A stretch of DNA of 64,000 nucleotides from a bacterium (GTDB taxonomy: Bacteria > Planctomycetota > UBA1135 > UBA2386), in the NCBI GenBank assembly GCA_030432695.1, contig JAUILN010000001.1, positions 1,047,885 through 1,111,884 of the forward strand, written 5' to 3'. Positions within the stretch are counted from its first letter, which is position 1, and every line of letters starts with the position of its first letter. Of the stretch, positions 53,148 through 62,002 are shown one piece after another. The position numbers and the translations under genes are program-made. The notes under the pieces were generated by a model. That model was not told the DNA's origin, ran no database searches, and was given only the letters and a program-made list of their open reading frames with translations.

Positions 53148-53312
53148 GGCAACGTCCGACACCGGCTCGAGACGTTCCGCTACAGGCCGCTGTCGCGCCC
53201 GGAGTACCGAGCTGGCCCGACGAAGAAGGTGCCCGGGCGCAAGGACATGAAGTGGGAGGGGCCGGACTGGGTCGACCAGGAGGCGACGGCGCATAGGGGG
53301 CCGGATGAGTGA
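53148..53312 (+). repeat. Copy B of the duplicated Cys-rich gene fragment
   Basis: It encodes GNVRHRLETFRYRPLSRPEYRAGPTKKVPGRKD and ends ...ATAHRGPDE with the same stop as 49312, about 85% identical to 49148-49312. The two cysteines of copy A (CHGPLSC) are Arg/Arg here, so this copy is decaying. Only the C-terminal part is present, behind unrelated sequence. Confidence 0.65.
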
Positions 53313-53493
53313 CGAACCCACTCTGCGATGCCGACGTCGCATGACCTCCAGAATGTGACGCAAAAAGCCTTCAAGAGAGCAAGGTCACGCCTGCGATTTG
53401 GTCTTCGCACTCGACCGCACATATCGGTCACTGCGAGCTGCTACCCAGACGCCTGCGATCCATCGGCTGTGGATTCGTGCCACGCCACCAACG

Positions 53494-53925
53494 TCAGCGC
53501 AACGTAAATCGCACTAGGGGTGATATGTGGACGCAGCCCGCCGGCACGGATGTATTGGACAGGTTGAATCCGACAACCGATGCATGAAGCGTGCTTCCTG
53601 CATACGCAGGAGGATACGACACGCTCAGGCTGTGGCCCGGAACGCCAGATGTGTAGTAATCCGGCAACACGTCGACGCAGGCATTCTGAAATGGCCAACA
53701 CAGCTGCATTCCCGGGGGAACACGGAACGGCCCACCGGTCCCTGCGCTCAATCCAATCGCTAGCATAGTCCCGTATCGCAGATGGGACTGCGTGCCGGCA
53801 ACTACGAGCAGCCTGCCCACCGAAATAGAGACCTGAGGACCGACGTAGCCACTACAGCTTGCCTGGCCGCACACAGGATTCGCGAGAGCGACTAGAAAGA
53901 GCGCGGCGAGTGCATTTCTTGGCAT
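53494..53925 (-). CDS. Small secreted protein
   Basis: 143 residues with a signal peptide (MPRNALAALFLVALANPVCGQ) and several cysteines (QASCSGY, QLCWPFQNACVD, AGCVH). The body, with GHSLSVSYPPAYAGSTLHASVVGFNLSN near the end, resembles the C-terminal domain of the kelch and FG-GAP proteins in this window. It is probably exported as a free domain. Function unknown. Confidence 0.75.
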   Translation of the reverse strand: MPRNALAALFLVALANPVCGQASCSGYVGPQVSISVGRLLVVAGTQSHLRYGTMLAIGLSAGTGGPFRVPPGMQLCWPFQNACVDVLPDYYTSGVPGHSLSVSYPPAYAGSTLHASVVGFNLSNTSVPAGCVHISPLVRFTLR

Positions 53926-54154
53926 CTGGCTTCTCCTGGGCTGGCTCAGCGAAACCGCTCCCCGCCCGTGAGTGCGAGTCTACGGAGAGTCCCTGAGCGA
54001 AGCCAGCGAAACCACGGACCCCGCCGTCCAAGAGAACTTCACCGAAGCGACTCAGGGCTACCCTGCCGGTGCGCGGCAGATCAGAAAGCTCACGAAATCG
54101 ATCGGCGGCTCCACCTCTCGCCAACCAGGCATCATGCGCTTGCCACATCCCTCC

Positions 54155-54470
54155 CGCCTTGACCCACCTCCAAGGAGCTCATCCCCGCCTGGAGCACCCG
54201 CTTGGACACCCAGCCGACGCCGCCGGTCGAGACCGTTCCGATCGACCACCTGTTCTGTAGCCCGACCAACCCCCGCCGCAACAACGCCGCCGTTCCCCAC
54301 GTCGCCGCCAGCATCCGACGGTCGGCTGACAGCAGCCGATTCTGGCCCGGCCGTCGGGCGAGGTCATCGCGGGCAACACCCGGCTGAAGGCCGCCCAGGA
54401 ACTGGGCATGACCGAGGTCCCGGTCTGGTGGTTCGAGGGCTCGAATCTGGCCACGATCACGCCCGTCGTC
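54155..54470 (+). pseudogene. Second ParB-type methyltransferase remnant with leader copy 3
   Basis: A degenerate leader (54155-54208) precedes a TTG start at 54202 reading MDTQPTPPVETVPIDHLFC and NPRRNNAAVPHVAASIRR. A frameshift near 54325 then breaks the ParB domain. The restored frame continues GEVIAGNTRLKAAQELGMTEVPVWWFEG to about 54450. About 85% like 15603-15815. The catalytic part is absent. Confidence 0.72.
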
Positions 54471-54592
54471 GCGAGCAGGCGCGGGCACCGTTCCCGTGGC
54501 AAGCCGGTTTCGCCCAGGAAGCGCCATCCGTCGCACCGAACCTCGACGCTGGAGCCGCTTCCCGCCACGGCCCAGACGATATCCTGATCCCC

Positions 54593-54754
54593 ATGGAATC
54601 TCCGGAGCACACCGACCCCGCGGCTCGGACGCCACGCATCAAAACCGCGCTCTTGGTGGTCTCTCTGGTCGGGTGGGCCACCTTCCTCGTGGTTGGACTG
54701 CCCTACGTGGCGATGCTCTGCGTGGCATTCTGGATGATGTGCCAGCTCCCGTGA
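54593..54754 (+). CDS. Short membrane protein
   Basis: 53 residues, MESPEHTDPAARTPRIKTALLVVSLVGWATFLVVGLPYVAMLCVAFWMMCQLP: a polar N-terminus and two hydrophobic segments. It follows the methyltransferase remnant and stands alone. It is supported only by its membrane-like composition. Confidence 0.45.
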   Translation: MESPEHTDPAARTPRIKTALLVVSLVGWATFLVVGLPYVAMLCVAFWMMCQLP

Positions 54755-54859
54755 TCGGAATCACGCGTGCTGCGGCCCCTCCTGGAAGAACGCCCTCGCT
54801 CAAGCCCGGCGAACGCGACGAACGTGGGTGATCACTTTCCACGGCGTTGGCCAGGAAGA

Positions 54860-55062
54860 TCACGCGCCATGCTTCCGGCCCTTGCGTCCAATCCTCCGCA
54901 CGACCGCCACCAGCGGAATCGCGACAGCGATCAGAAGCGCGACACCAACGCAGCTGTCAGCGAAGCCTCGTCCGAGCGGATGCTCCCCACGACTCATGAA
55001 TTGTGGCAGGATCCACAGAGCGATCGCCACCCAGTAGCTGACGAGCAGCCAGAACTCGATCG
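54860..55062 (-). pseudogene. Membrane protein fragment truncated at its 5' end
   Basis: The frame gives EFWLLVSYWVAIALWILPQFMSRGEHPLGRGFADSCVGVALLIAVAIPLVAVVRRIGRKGRKHG, two membrane segments and a basic tail. Its start is lost exactly where methyltransferase-like sequence on the other strand begins (about 55063), a clear recombination junction. Confidence 0.5.
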
Positions 55063-55215
55063 CACTGAACCGCACCGCGGAGCTCGCTGGCTGGGATGAA
55101 CCCGGGCTCACACGTCTGCTCGAGCAGCTCCGCGACGAGGGCGCTGTCGACGGCGTCGGCTTCGACGATGCAGAGATCGAACGACTGGTTGCCCAGCTCG
55201 GCGCGGGCGCGTAGG
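55063..55215 (+). pseudogene. Internal fragment of a ParB-methyltransferase gene
   Basis: LNRTAELAGWDEPGLTRLLEQLRDEGAVDGVGFDDAEIERLVAQLGAGA matches residues about 87-135 of the intact methyltransferase at 17205, at high DNA identity. It stops at TAG 55213-55215. It has no start and no catalytic motifs. Confidence 0.8.
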
Positions 55216-55518
55216 AGGTCGCAGGAGGCTCGACCCCTATTGCCGGAAGCAGCGCCACGACATCGCGGCTCGGCATCCGACCAGGCTGCGGATCGTAAGC
55301 GATCCAACCGGGCGACGTGATGGTCACCGAGCGCGTGGATGACCTGCCGAAGCACCTCAGGCGCTGGATGTGACGCCGAGCACGAAGGGAAGTGGAGAGG
55401 AGCAGGCGGGCAAGCGAGGCGACTGACGGCTACCGAACCGCGCAGGGGGCAACGCCGTGAATCAGATGGCAGTGGGTAGGTCCACCCCGGCCCGAACGAC
55501 AACCCCGCGAACTCCGCA
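55216..55518. other. Gene-free stretch
   Basis: No supported gene, repeat or RNA. Confidence 0.4.
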
Positions 55519-56253
55519 CTACCGCGTCGAGGACATGATGCTCGACACCTCGCGTCGGTAGCCGGCCCGAGCAACCGCGAGGTCGGTCGATAGTCGGTCC
55601 AACGCCTCAGACTCACCCGGCCCCACTACCACCATGGCAAACCGCTTCCGACCGGTCGCCGGGTCCCGCTCGAGCTTGCCAAGCCAGAACTCATCGTCTC
55701 GAGCTGGTTGCGCTGGGGAGGCGACCTCGCCAGAGGCTCGGGAACGACGATTTGGCACCTCGTGATAGACAGCTTCGCCACGCTCCAGCTTCTCCTCCAT
55801 CAGAGGGGAAGTAACCCGGGCCCGCTCGGACATGATCTCTGTCGCGAGCTGGCTGAACCGTTCGTAGGCAAGCGCGAGCTGTCCCCGCTGCTGTTCCGAC
55901 AAGCCAAGATCTGGTGGCAACGCCGCAGCCTCCAGCATCTGAGAGAGATTGCCTGTGCCATCCCGGGCTGTGCCACCGGCGTCCTGCTTTCCGGCTGACT
56001 CCACCCCCGATTGATCATCGACCAGCTCGCCCGCCTCCACAGGAGGCAACAGCGCCACTCTCGGCCGATGCCCCTCCGCCGCACTCGCATCCTCGAGTCC
56101 GGTAATGGATGGCATCACCACCGGCGCGATAGGTGAATCGATCGGAGAACACTCGCCGGACCAAGACGCCATGCCGGCGACCAGCAGTAAGCCGGCGCAG
56201 GTCACCACCAGAACACGTGCCATGTCTTGAGTGAATCGACCTCTCGGTGACAT
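55519..56253 (-). CDS. Secreted hypothetical protein
   Basis: 244 residues. A signal peptide-like stretch (MARVLVVTCAGLLLVAGMASWSG) starts at residue 11, so the ATG at 56223 may be the real start. A low-complexity Pro/Ala/Gly middle follows, then a helical region (PPDLGLSEQQRGQLALAYERFSQLATEIM) and an alpha/beta tail (FWLGKLERDPATGRKRFAMVVVGPGESEALDRL). No family is recognised. Confidence 0.65.
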   Translation of the reverse strand: MSPRGRFTQDMARVLVVTCAGLLLVAGMASWSGECSPIDSPIAPVVMPSITGLEDASAAEGHRPRVALLPPVEAGELVDDQSGVESAGKQDAGGTARDGTGNLSQMLEAAALPPDLGLSEQQRGQLALAYERFSQLATEIMSERARVTSPLMEEKLERGEAVYHEVPNRRSRASGEVASPAQPARDDEFWLGKLERDPATGRKRFAMVVVGPGESEALDRLSTDLAVARAGYRREVSSIMSSTR

Positions 56254-56736
56254 GGACCTGAGGCTATCCCGCGGAGGACGACGTCCACCATGATTCCACC
56301 AGCAGGGGTGGCATCACCACGCGATCGACCATCTGCCCACTCGGCACAGACAAGCGGGATGTCCTGAGCGCCTCGGCGGACTGCTGCGGCACCCCGGGCG
56401 CGCGGCTTGACGCCAATCGAGAAGACCGCAGACAAGAAGAGACCGGCAAGCGAGGCAACTAACGGCTACCGGACTGCTGCGAACGCGGCAAGCTCGGCCG
56501 TTCGCAGCGAACGCCACCCCACAATTCCGGCCGCGGAGCGCCGAGAGTGAGCCACTTCAGGGTCGGCTGACTTCTCGGACAGCATGGGCACGAGCGGCAG
56601 GATCGCATTGATTGGCGTGAGGAAAATTCTGATCAACCTAAGAGGTCCGCTTACCGAGCCGGGACTCCAAGACAGCGACGGCGGCAGAACTGCAAGATGC
56701 GCGACTTCGTAAGCGCCCCTCCTTGGTTGCCCCCAG
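56254..56736. other. Gene-free stretch before the IS3-like element
   Basis: Only Arg/Ser-rich shadow frames. No supported feature. Confidence 0.4.
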
Positions 56737-56899
56737 TGTCAGGCTAGTTGTCGCCCCAGGTGACCGGAGGACCGAGGGGCCCCTGACGATGCGAAGCATC
56801 GGTAGGGCTCGGTCCGATTGCCCGCCCATCGGGCGGGCAGCCCCCCATGGGGGGCTCGGATTTCCACAAACTCTCAAGGGGGCGATGGAGTGATCGAGC

Positions 56900-57671
56900 T
56901 TGAAGTACTCACCCGAGTTCAAGGCGCAGATGGTGCGTCGCATGTCGGGCCCCATCCCGACCTCGGCGACCGCATTGTCGTACGAGGTCGATGTGCCGCA
57001 GTCGACGCTGTCGCGCTGGTTGCGGCAGGCTCCTACCGTGGGATCCATGGGAGGCCACCAGAGCAACGACGATCGCAAGCCGAAGAGCACTCGCCGCTGG
57101 ACCGCCGACGAGAAGCTCCGTGTCGTTGCCGCGGCATCGAGCCTCTCGGACGACGAACTTGGCGCGTTCCTGCGTCAGGAGGGCGTGCACGAGGCCCAGT
57201 TGGTCGAGTGGCGCCAACAGGCTCACTCGGCCCTCGACACGTCGAATCAGCGCAGGAAGTCCAAGGCCTCCTTCGAGGACAAGAAGATCCGTGCTCTCGA
57301 GAAGGAGCTCCGCCGCAAGGAGAAGGCGCTCGCCGAGGTGGCCGCCTTGCTCACGCTCAAAAAAAAGGGCGGAGGCGATCTGGGGGGACGAGGACGCAAG
57401 CACTCGCTCGAAGAACGACGACTCGTGATCGCTCTGGTCGACGAGGCCGTCGAAGCGGGCGCCAGGCTTCGCCCGGCCTGCCACCTTCTCGGACTCACCG
57501 ACAGGACCGTCCACGCTGGAAGGCCGAGGACACCGTTGGCGACAAGCGCGCCGGCCCGAATACCACACCGAAGAACAAGCTGACCGCGTCGGAGCGACTC
57601 CGCGTGTTGGAGATCGCGAATGCTACCGAGCACCGCGATCTCTCCCCGAACCAGATCGTCCCGCTGCTGGC
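56900..57671 (+). pseudogene. IS3-type transposase orfA and 5' part of orfB
   Basis: orfA starts LKYSPEFKAQMVRRMSGPIPTSATALSYEVDVPQSTLSRW, an HTH, and continues to AALLTLKKK at an A8G3 run (57359-57369). In one alternative frame the expected orfA end follows the run (KKRAEAIWGDEDASTRSK, stop). In the unshifted frame orfB-like LVIALVDEAVEAGARLRPACHLLGLTDRTV follows. One base is missing near 57513 (RTV-HAGR instead of RTVQRWKA). The next frame carries on to DLSPNQIVPLLA, where the IS21-like element cuts it. The A8 run may be programmed slippage or damage. Confidence 0.78.
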
Positions 57672-57704
57672 TGTTAGCGATCCCCAAGAACCGCGGGCCT
57701 TCGA

Positions 57705-58127
57705 TCACGACCCGCGGTTTTCTCCCGGCGGCGTGAAGCCAAGATCGCGTAGCACGTCGCTGACGGCTCCCTGACCGCCGGCGGCGCTCGATGCCGGCTT
57801 GCCGGGCAGGGGAAGCACCTGCCACACACCCTCGCGAGGATTGCGTCGCCACGGTCGGTGGGCCACCAGCCCGGCGGTCAGCAGGGTGCCCAAGGCTCGA
57901 TCCACGCGCGCCAGGTCGATCCCGAGCGCCAGCGCCATGCGGTCGCGGCCGTGGTAAGAGACCCCTCGCCGATCGGCCGCGATCACGAGGAAGACCAGCA
58001 CGGCAATTGCATCGGGACCGATCTCGGAGAGCCAGTGCTCGTGGAGAAGCCGAGCATCGAGCCATCCGAAGCCTCCTGCGGGCCGCCGGATCAGATCGGG
58101 TCGCGGCGGAGCGGGCGGCGACTTCAT
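57705..58127 (-). CDS. Winged-helix accessory protein of the IS21-like element
   Basis: 140 residues. WLSEIGPDAIAVLVFLVIAADRRGVSYHGRDRMALALGIDLARVDRALGTLLTAGLVAHRPWRRNPREGVWQVLPLP is a winged-helix layout. Its ATG overlaps the istB stop, so it is co-translated with it. It may regulate or target transposition, and it is not part of the classical two-gene IS21. Confidence 0.72.
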   Translation of the reverse strand: MKSPPAPPRPDLIRRPAGGFGWLDARLLHEHWLSEIGPDAIAVLVFLVIAADRRGVSYHGRDRMALALGIDLARVDRALGTLLTAGLVAHRPWRRNPREGVWQVLPLPGKPASSAAGGQGAVSDVLRDLGFTPPGENRGS

Positions 58128-58924
58128 GTCGCCGCCCGCTTCGCCTTCTTGGTCGCCTGGGTGTTCCTTTCGCGACGTGCCGATGCCTGCTTGGCAGTAC
58201 GGTCTTTGGCTTCCTTCACCCGATACGATTCGCCCTCAATCGAGATGATCTCGGCCTTGTGCACGAGGCGATCGATGAGCGCGGTGACGCAGCTCGAGTT
58301 TGGAAACACCTCGCCCCACTCCGCGAAGGGCTTGTTCGTGGTCAGCACGATCGGCTTCTGCTCTTGGCGCCTGCTGACCACCTCGAAGAGCAGGTCGCCT
58401 TGCCGGTCGTCGTACGACAGGTAACCGAGTTCGTCGATCACGAGCAGCTCGGGGTTCACGTAGCGGCGCAGCCGTCGTTGCAGCGCGATCGAGCCTTCCT
58501 GGATTGCCAGGTCGGAGACCAGCTCGCTGGCCTTGATGCTCAGCACGGTCATGCCCTCGCGCAGTGCCTCGTGAGCGATGTTCCGCGCGATCGTCGTCTT
58601 GCCTATGCCGTTCGGGCCGACCAGGATCACGTTGGCATGGTCTCGGCAGAAGTCGAGGGCGAGAGCATCCTCGACCTGTTGGCGATCGATCTTCGCGGGC
58701 CAACCCCAATCGAAGTCGGCCATCGACTTGAAGGCGCCGATCTTGGATCGCTTGAGCCTGCGTTCGAGGCTTCGCCTCTTGCGCTCCTGCTCCTCGATCT
58801 CGATGAGTCGGGGGATGAGATCGTGACCCCGCATCTCGTCCCAGTGATCGAGCACGCCATACAGTCCGAGGTTGCGCGCTCGCTTCTCGAGGTCAGCTGC
58901 GGACATCGCCACCTCCTGCGACAT
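58124..58924 (-). CDS. istB: IS21 transposition helper ATPase IstB
   Basis: 266 residues. The AAA+ ATPase shows Walker A LVGPNGIGKTTIARNIA, Walker B LLVIDELGYLSYD and VLTTNKPFAEWGEVF. The N-terminal helical part ([25 protein letters not shown]) is typical of IstB. IstB assembles on DNA and selects the target for IstA. The gene overlaps istA upstream and the winged-helix gene downstream. Intact. Confidence 0.93.
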   Translation of the reverse strand: MSQEVAMSAADLEKRARNLGLYGVLDHWDEMRGHDLIPRLIEIEEQERKRRSLERRLKRSKIGAFKSMADFDWGWPAKIDRQQVEDALALDFCRDHANVILVGPNGIGKTTIARNIAHEALREGMTVLSIKASELVSDLAIQEGSIALQRRLRRYVNPELLVIDELGYLSYDDRQGDLLFEVVSRRQEQKPIVLTTNKPFAEWGEVFPNSSCVTALIDRLVHKAEIISIEGESYRVKEAKDRTAKQASARRERNTQATKKAKRAAT

Positions 58925-60440
58925 CGCCGCCCTCTCCTTCTATCAAGATCCGGTCGTAGCTGCTGAGGTCGTGCGGCTTGACCGACAGGTCTCGGATCCG
59001 GGGATCGTCTGGCAACTGCACGGGGATGCTCGGCGGACGACCGGCGGCGCGCTGCGCCCGGTCGACGATGTGCCGCACCGCCTGCGGATGCGGCGCGCCG
59101 TGCTCGATCGCTTCCCTGGTTCCCTCCTCGACCGCGTGCGCTCCGAAGGAGTCGAGCAGGCGCAGCATCCAGTGGACCGCGCTGCCGACGTTCTCGCCGC
59201 GCTCCGCTACGGCGGCGATCAGCTGCTGGCTGGACGGTACGGCGCGCGTGAGCCGGTCCATTGCACCGTGCTTGCGCGCCCGGTGCTTCCGGTCCTTCAG
59301 ATCCTGGATGTGTGCGGGATCCTCGATCTGTGCTCCGCGGTCGAAGCTGCGTGGGTGGATTGCGACGACCTTCGGCCCATCGCAGAGCCTGACCGTCTCC
59401 AGATCGGCAAGGACGGTGAGAGAGCGGCGGACGCAGTCTGCCGGCACCGAGTAGTCATTGCCGTCGAAGCGGGCGTACGGCGTCTTGCCGATCGCCACCT
59501 CGCGCCGCTCGTCACAGACGAAGTCGTCGCCAGGGAGCCGAAGGAGCCGCGGGCTCTCCTCCTGCTCGAAGACCTCGCGCACCGTGCGCAATCTGTCGTC
59601 GGGCCATCCGCGCATCGCCGCGACCTCGGCGCACCAGGCCAGCGCCTTGCGGTTGAGGTCGTCGAGGTCGTGCCACTTCAAGGCGGCGAAGAAGGAGTCG
59701 CGCACGTAGCGAATAGCACGCTCGACTCGGCCCTTCTCGTTGCCCCGAGCGACTGCAGCGGCGCGAGGCTGGAATCGGTAGTGACCAGCGAGCTCGAGGA
59801 TCCGCGGATTGAAGCGGATCGCATCGTGCTGCCGCTCGAGGACGGCGCTCTTCAGGTTGTCGTAGAGCAGGGTGCGCGGGCAACCGCCGAAGAACTCGAA
59901 GGCCGCCACGTGCCCGCGCAGGAAGTTGGCGGTGTGATCGCCGAGGAAGAAGCGCAGGAAGATCATCCGCGAGTAGGAGAGGACCATCACGAAGGCGATG
60001 AGTCGGTGCTGCGCCCTGCCGATCTGCAGCCTGCCGAAGTGGCCCCAATCCACCTGGGCCTGCTCCCCGGGCAGCATGCGGAGTCGGAGGTAGGCTTCGG
60101 CGACCTTGCGCGGCCGACGTTTGCGGATCTCACGACGGAAATGGCTTTCGCTGCCCGTGTAACCGCGCTCCGTGCACATACGGAAGAGCCGGCTCGCGAG
60201 GAGCTTGGGGTGCCTATCGAGGGTCTGGTCGATGAACGGGAAGTACTTCTCGAGCTTGCTGTGCCGGCTCTGGAAGGGGCGCGGAACTCCGTCCTCCTCC
60301 AGAACACGGCTGACGACCGAGTGGTGCACGGCGAACTCGGTCGCGATGGTGTTGGGCGGCCACTTCTCGGCGTGGAAGAGGCGAAGGATCTCCGCGGCGA
60401 CGGACTTGTCGATCACGACGACCTCCGCGGCGACTGGCAA
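58893..60440 (-). CDS. istA: IS21 transposase IstA
   Basis: 515 residues. An N-terminal HTH ([33 protein letters not shown]) is followed by the DDE core with [11 protein letters not shown] (D), [14 protein letters not shown] (D) and [15 protein letters not shown] (E). A C-terminal beta-barrel-like part follows ([36 protein letters not shown]). All catalytic residues are visible. It starts directly after the Cys-rich gene's stop. Confidence 0.93.
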   Translation of the reverse strand: MPVAAEVVVIDKSVAAEILRLFHAEKWPPNTIATEFAVHHSVVSRVLEEDGVPRPFQSRHSKLEKYFPFIDQTLDRHPKLLASRLFRMCTERGYTGSESHFRREIRKRRPRKVAEAYLRLRMLPGEQAQVDWGHFGRLQIGRAQHRLIAFVMVLSYSRMIFLRFFLGDHTANFLRGHVAAFEFFGGCPRTLLYDNLKSAVLERQHDAIRFNPRILELAGHYRFQPRAAAVARGNEKGRVERAIRYVRDSFFAALKWHDLDDLNRKALAWCAEVAAMRGWPDDRLRTVREVFEQEESPRLLRLPGDDFVCDERREVAIGKTPYARFDGNDYSVPADCVRRSLTVLADLETVRLCDGPKVVAIHPRSFDRGAQIEDPAHIQDLKDRKHRARKHGAMDRLTRAVPSSQQLIAAVAERGENVGSAVHWMLRLLDSFGAHAVEEGTREAIEHGAPHPQAVRHIVDRAQRAAGRPPSIPVQLPDDPRIRDLSVKPHDLSSYDRILIEGEGGDVAGGGDVRS

Positions 60441-60851
60441 TCAGCGGCGTCGACGTACGAGGAAGTCGAAGCGGAGGAAGTCGGACACGGCGCAGCCGCA
60501 GAAGCGGCACCGGTGGAGTTGCTCAGGTTGGTCATGGGGAGTGGGTTCCCGGCCCTCTCGGCCGGTGTCTTCTCCCTTGACCGCATCCTGCTCGGTCTCG
60601 GAACCGTGATGCGTGACGGTTGGCTCCGAAACCAGCTCTCGTCGTCGGCGACGCGCCTCCCGTTGGCGCCGGGCATTGCCTTGCCGACCAGCCTCGGTGC
60701 GCGCATGTCTGCGGCCCGCCGCTCGCTGGCTGTCTCGACGCGCAGCGGACCGGCAGGCCTCGCCGCAGTAGACCTGGCCCCGATCGCACCTGCGGCACAC
60801 CATCACCCGCAGGCCGCAGCGCGGACAGTCGAAGAGCCGGGGATCGTCCAA
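60441..60851 (-). CDS. Cys-rich zinc-finger accessory protein of the IS21-like element
   Basis: 136 residues. The N-terminus FDCPRCGLRVMVCRRCDRGQVYCGEACRSAARRDSQRAAGRR holds several C-x2-C pairs, a basic Arg-rich segment follows, and a second finger (HRCRFCGCAVSDF) is near the end. Similar small proteins precede istA in related elements of several phyla. Its stop abuts the istA start. A DNA-end or target recognition role is inferred. Confidence 0.75.
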   Translation of the reverse strand: MDDPRLFDCPRCGLRVMVCRRCDRGQVYCGEACRSAARRDSQRAAGRRHARTEAGRQGNARRQREARRRRRELVSEPTVTHHGSETEQDAVKGEDTGREGREPTPHDQPEQLHRCRFCGCAVSDFLRFDFLVRRRR

Positions 60852-61173
60852 ATCACCGATCCCGGGACTTGCCCAGACGGGCCGGCGCCAGGACGCTCCT
60901 GGGCAACGGACCAGCTCGCTGGTGCGTGGACGAAGCCCGGGAGGTTGCTACGCCTGTTGAACCCGGGCTTCGGCTTGTACGGGGGGTGACAAGGAAGCAG
61001 GCCGGGCCGTCGATCGCGAGGCTGGAGTCGTGATCGACGAGTGGCGGGGCGCGCGCTGGCGCGCGCAGGAAACCAGATCCACACCGCAGAGCGGGGATCA
61101 GGAATCAGAATCAGGTCGGCTCAGGAACCGCGGGCGATGATCGGAATCCCGCGGTTTCTGGTGATCGTCGACA

Positions 61174-61953
61174 CTGGCGGATCAGGGCTCCTACGTAGCG
61201 TCCGAGTCGACCTTCTATCGGGTGCTGCGTGAGGAGGGGCTCAACAACCACAGGCAGCCGTCTCGCCCCGCGGCCAAGCGAGTTCCGAGGGAACTCACCG
61301 CGACCGCGCCGAACCAGGTGTGGTCCTGGGACATCACGTATCTCCGCTCGCCGGTCCGCGGCCGCTTCTTCTGCCTCTACTTGGTCATGGACATCTGGAG
61401 CCGCAAGATCGTCGCTACGGCCGTGCACGAGGAGGAGTCGTCGGAACACGCCGCCGCACTCATTGCGAAGGCCTGCGCGGACGAGGGCATCGACGAGAAT
61501 CAGCTCGTCCTGCACTCCGACAATGGCAGCCCCATGAAGGGGGCAACCATGCTGGCAACGCTCCAGAAGCTCGGGATCGCTTCGTCGTTCAGCAGGCCCA
61601 GCGTCAGCAACGACAACCCCTTACCCGAAGCACTCTTCAAGACCGCCAAGTACCGGCCGTGGTATCCGAGCCGCCCCTTCGCGTCCCTCGAAGACGCCGC
61701 GGCCTAGGTCGCGATGTTCGTCGAGTGGTACAACGAGGGCCACTTCCACAGCTCAATCCGCTTCGTGACCCCGGCCGATCGCCACACCGGCGAGGATGTC
61801 GCCATCCTCCAGAACCGAAAGGAGATCTACCACCATGCGCGTCGCGCGAATCCACACCGGTGGAGTGGTGCCACGCGCAATTGGTCGAGACCCGCCGTTG
61901 TGCGGCTCAACCCGCCCAAGGAGCTGCCGCGTCCTGAGGAGCGGCCTGCGTGA
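61174..61953 (+). pseudogene. IS3-type transposase orfB, 3' part
   Basis: It resumes DQGSYVASESTFYRVLREEGLNNHRQPSRP and carries the DDE core: NQVWSWDITYL (D), NQLVLHSDNGSPM (D), NDNPLPEALFKTAKYRP (E). A TAG at 61705-61707 replaces an expected tryptophan codon (LEDAAA-stop-VAMFVEWYNEGHFHSSIRFVTPADRH). The frame then runs to the end near 61953. It is inactive independently of the IS21-like insertion. Confidence 0.85.
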
Positions 61954-62002
61954 ACAGCACGTCTCGTGCGACAACTACCTTGACACTCACCGGTTGCGAC
62001 GG

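Larger units (their letters stand above)
57672..61173 (-). mobile_element. Four-gene IS21-like element with 5-bp target duplication
   Basis: The ends are imperfect 26-bp inverted repeats (TGTTAGCGATC... and TGTCGACGATC..., both reaching ACCGCGGG). CTGGC is duplicated at 57667-57671 and 61174-61178. Removing the element and one CTGGC rejoins the orfB frame (PLLA-DQGSY). At 3502 bp it is longer than a standard IS21 because it carries two extra small genes. Confidence 0.92.
56737..61985 (+). mobile_element. IS3-like element, inactivated and interrupted by an IS21-like element
   Basis: The left end TGTCAGGCTAGTTGTCGC and the complement of the right end (TGTCAAGGTAGTTGTCGC, ending 61985) differ at two of these 18 positions, 3 of about 21 overall. 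Without the inner insertion it would be about 1.74 kb with an orfA/orfB transposase. No flanking duplication is visible. Confidence 0.75.
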
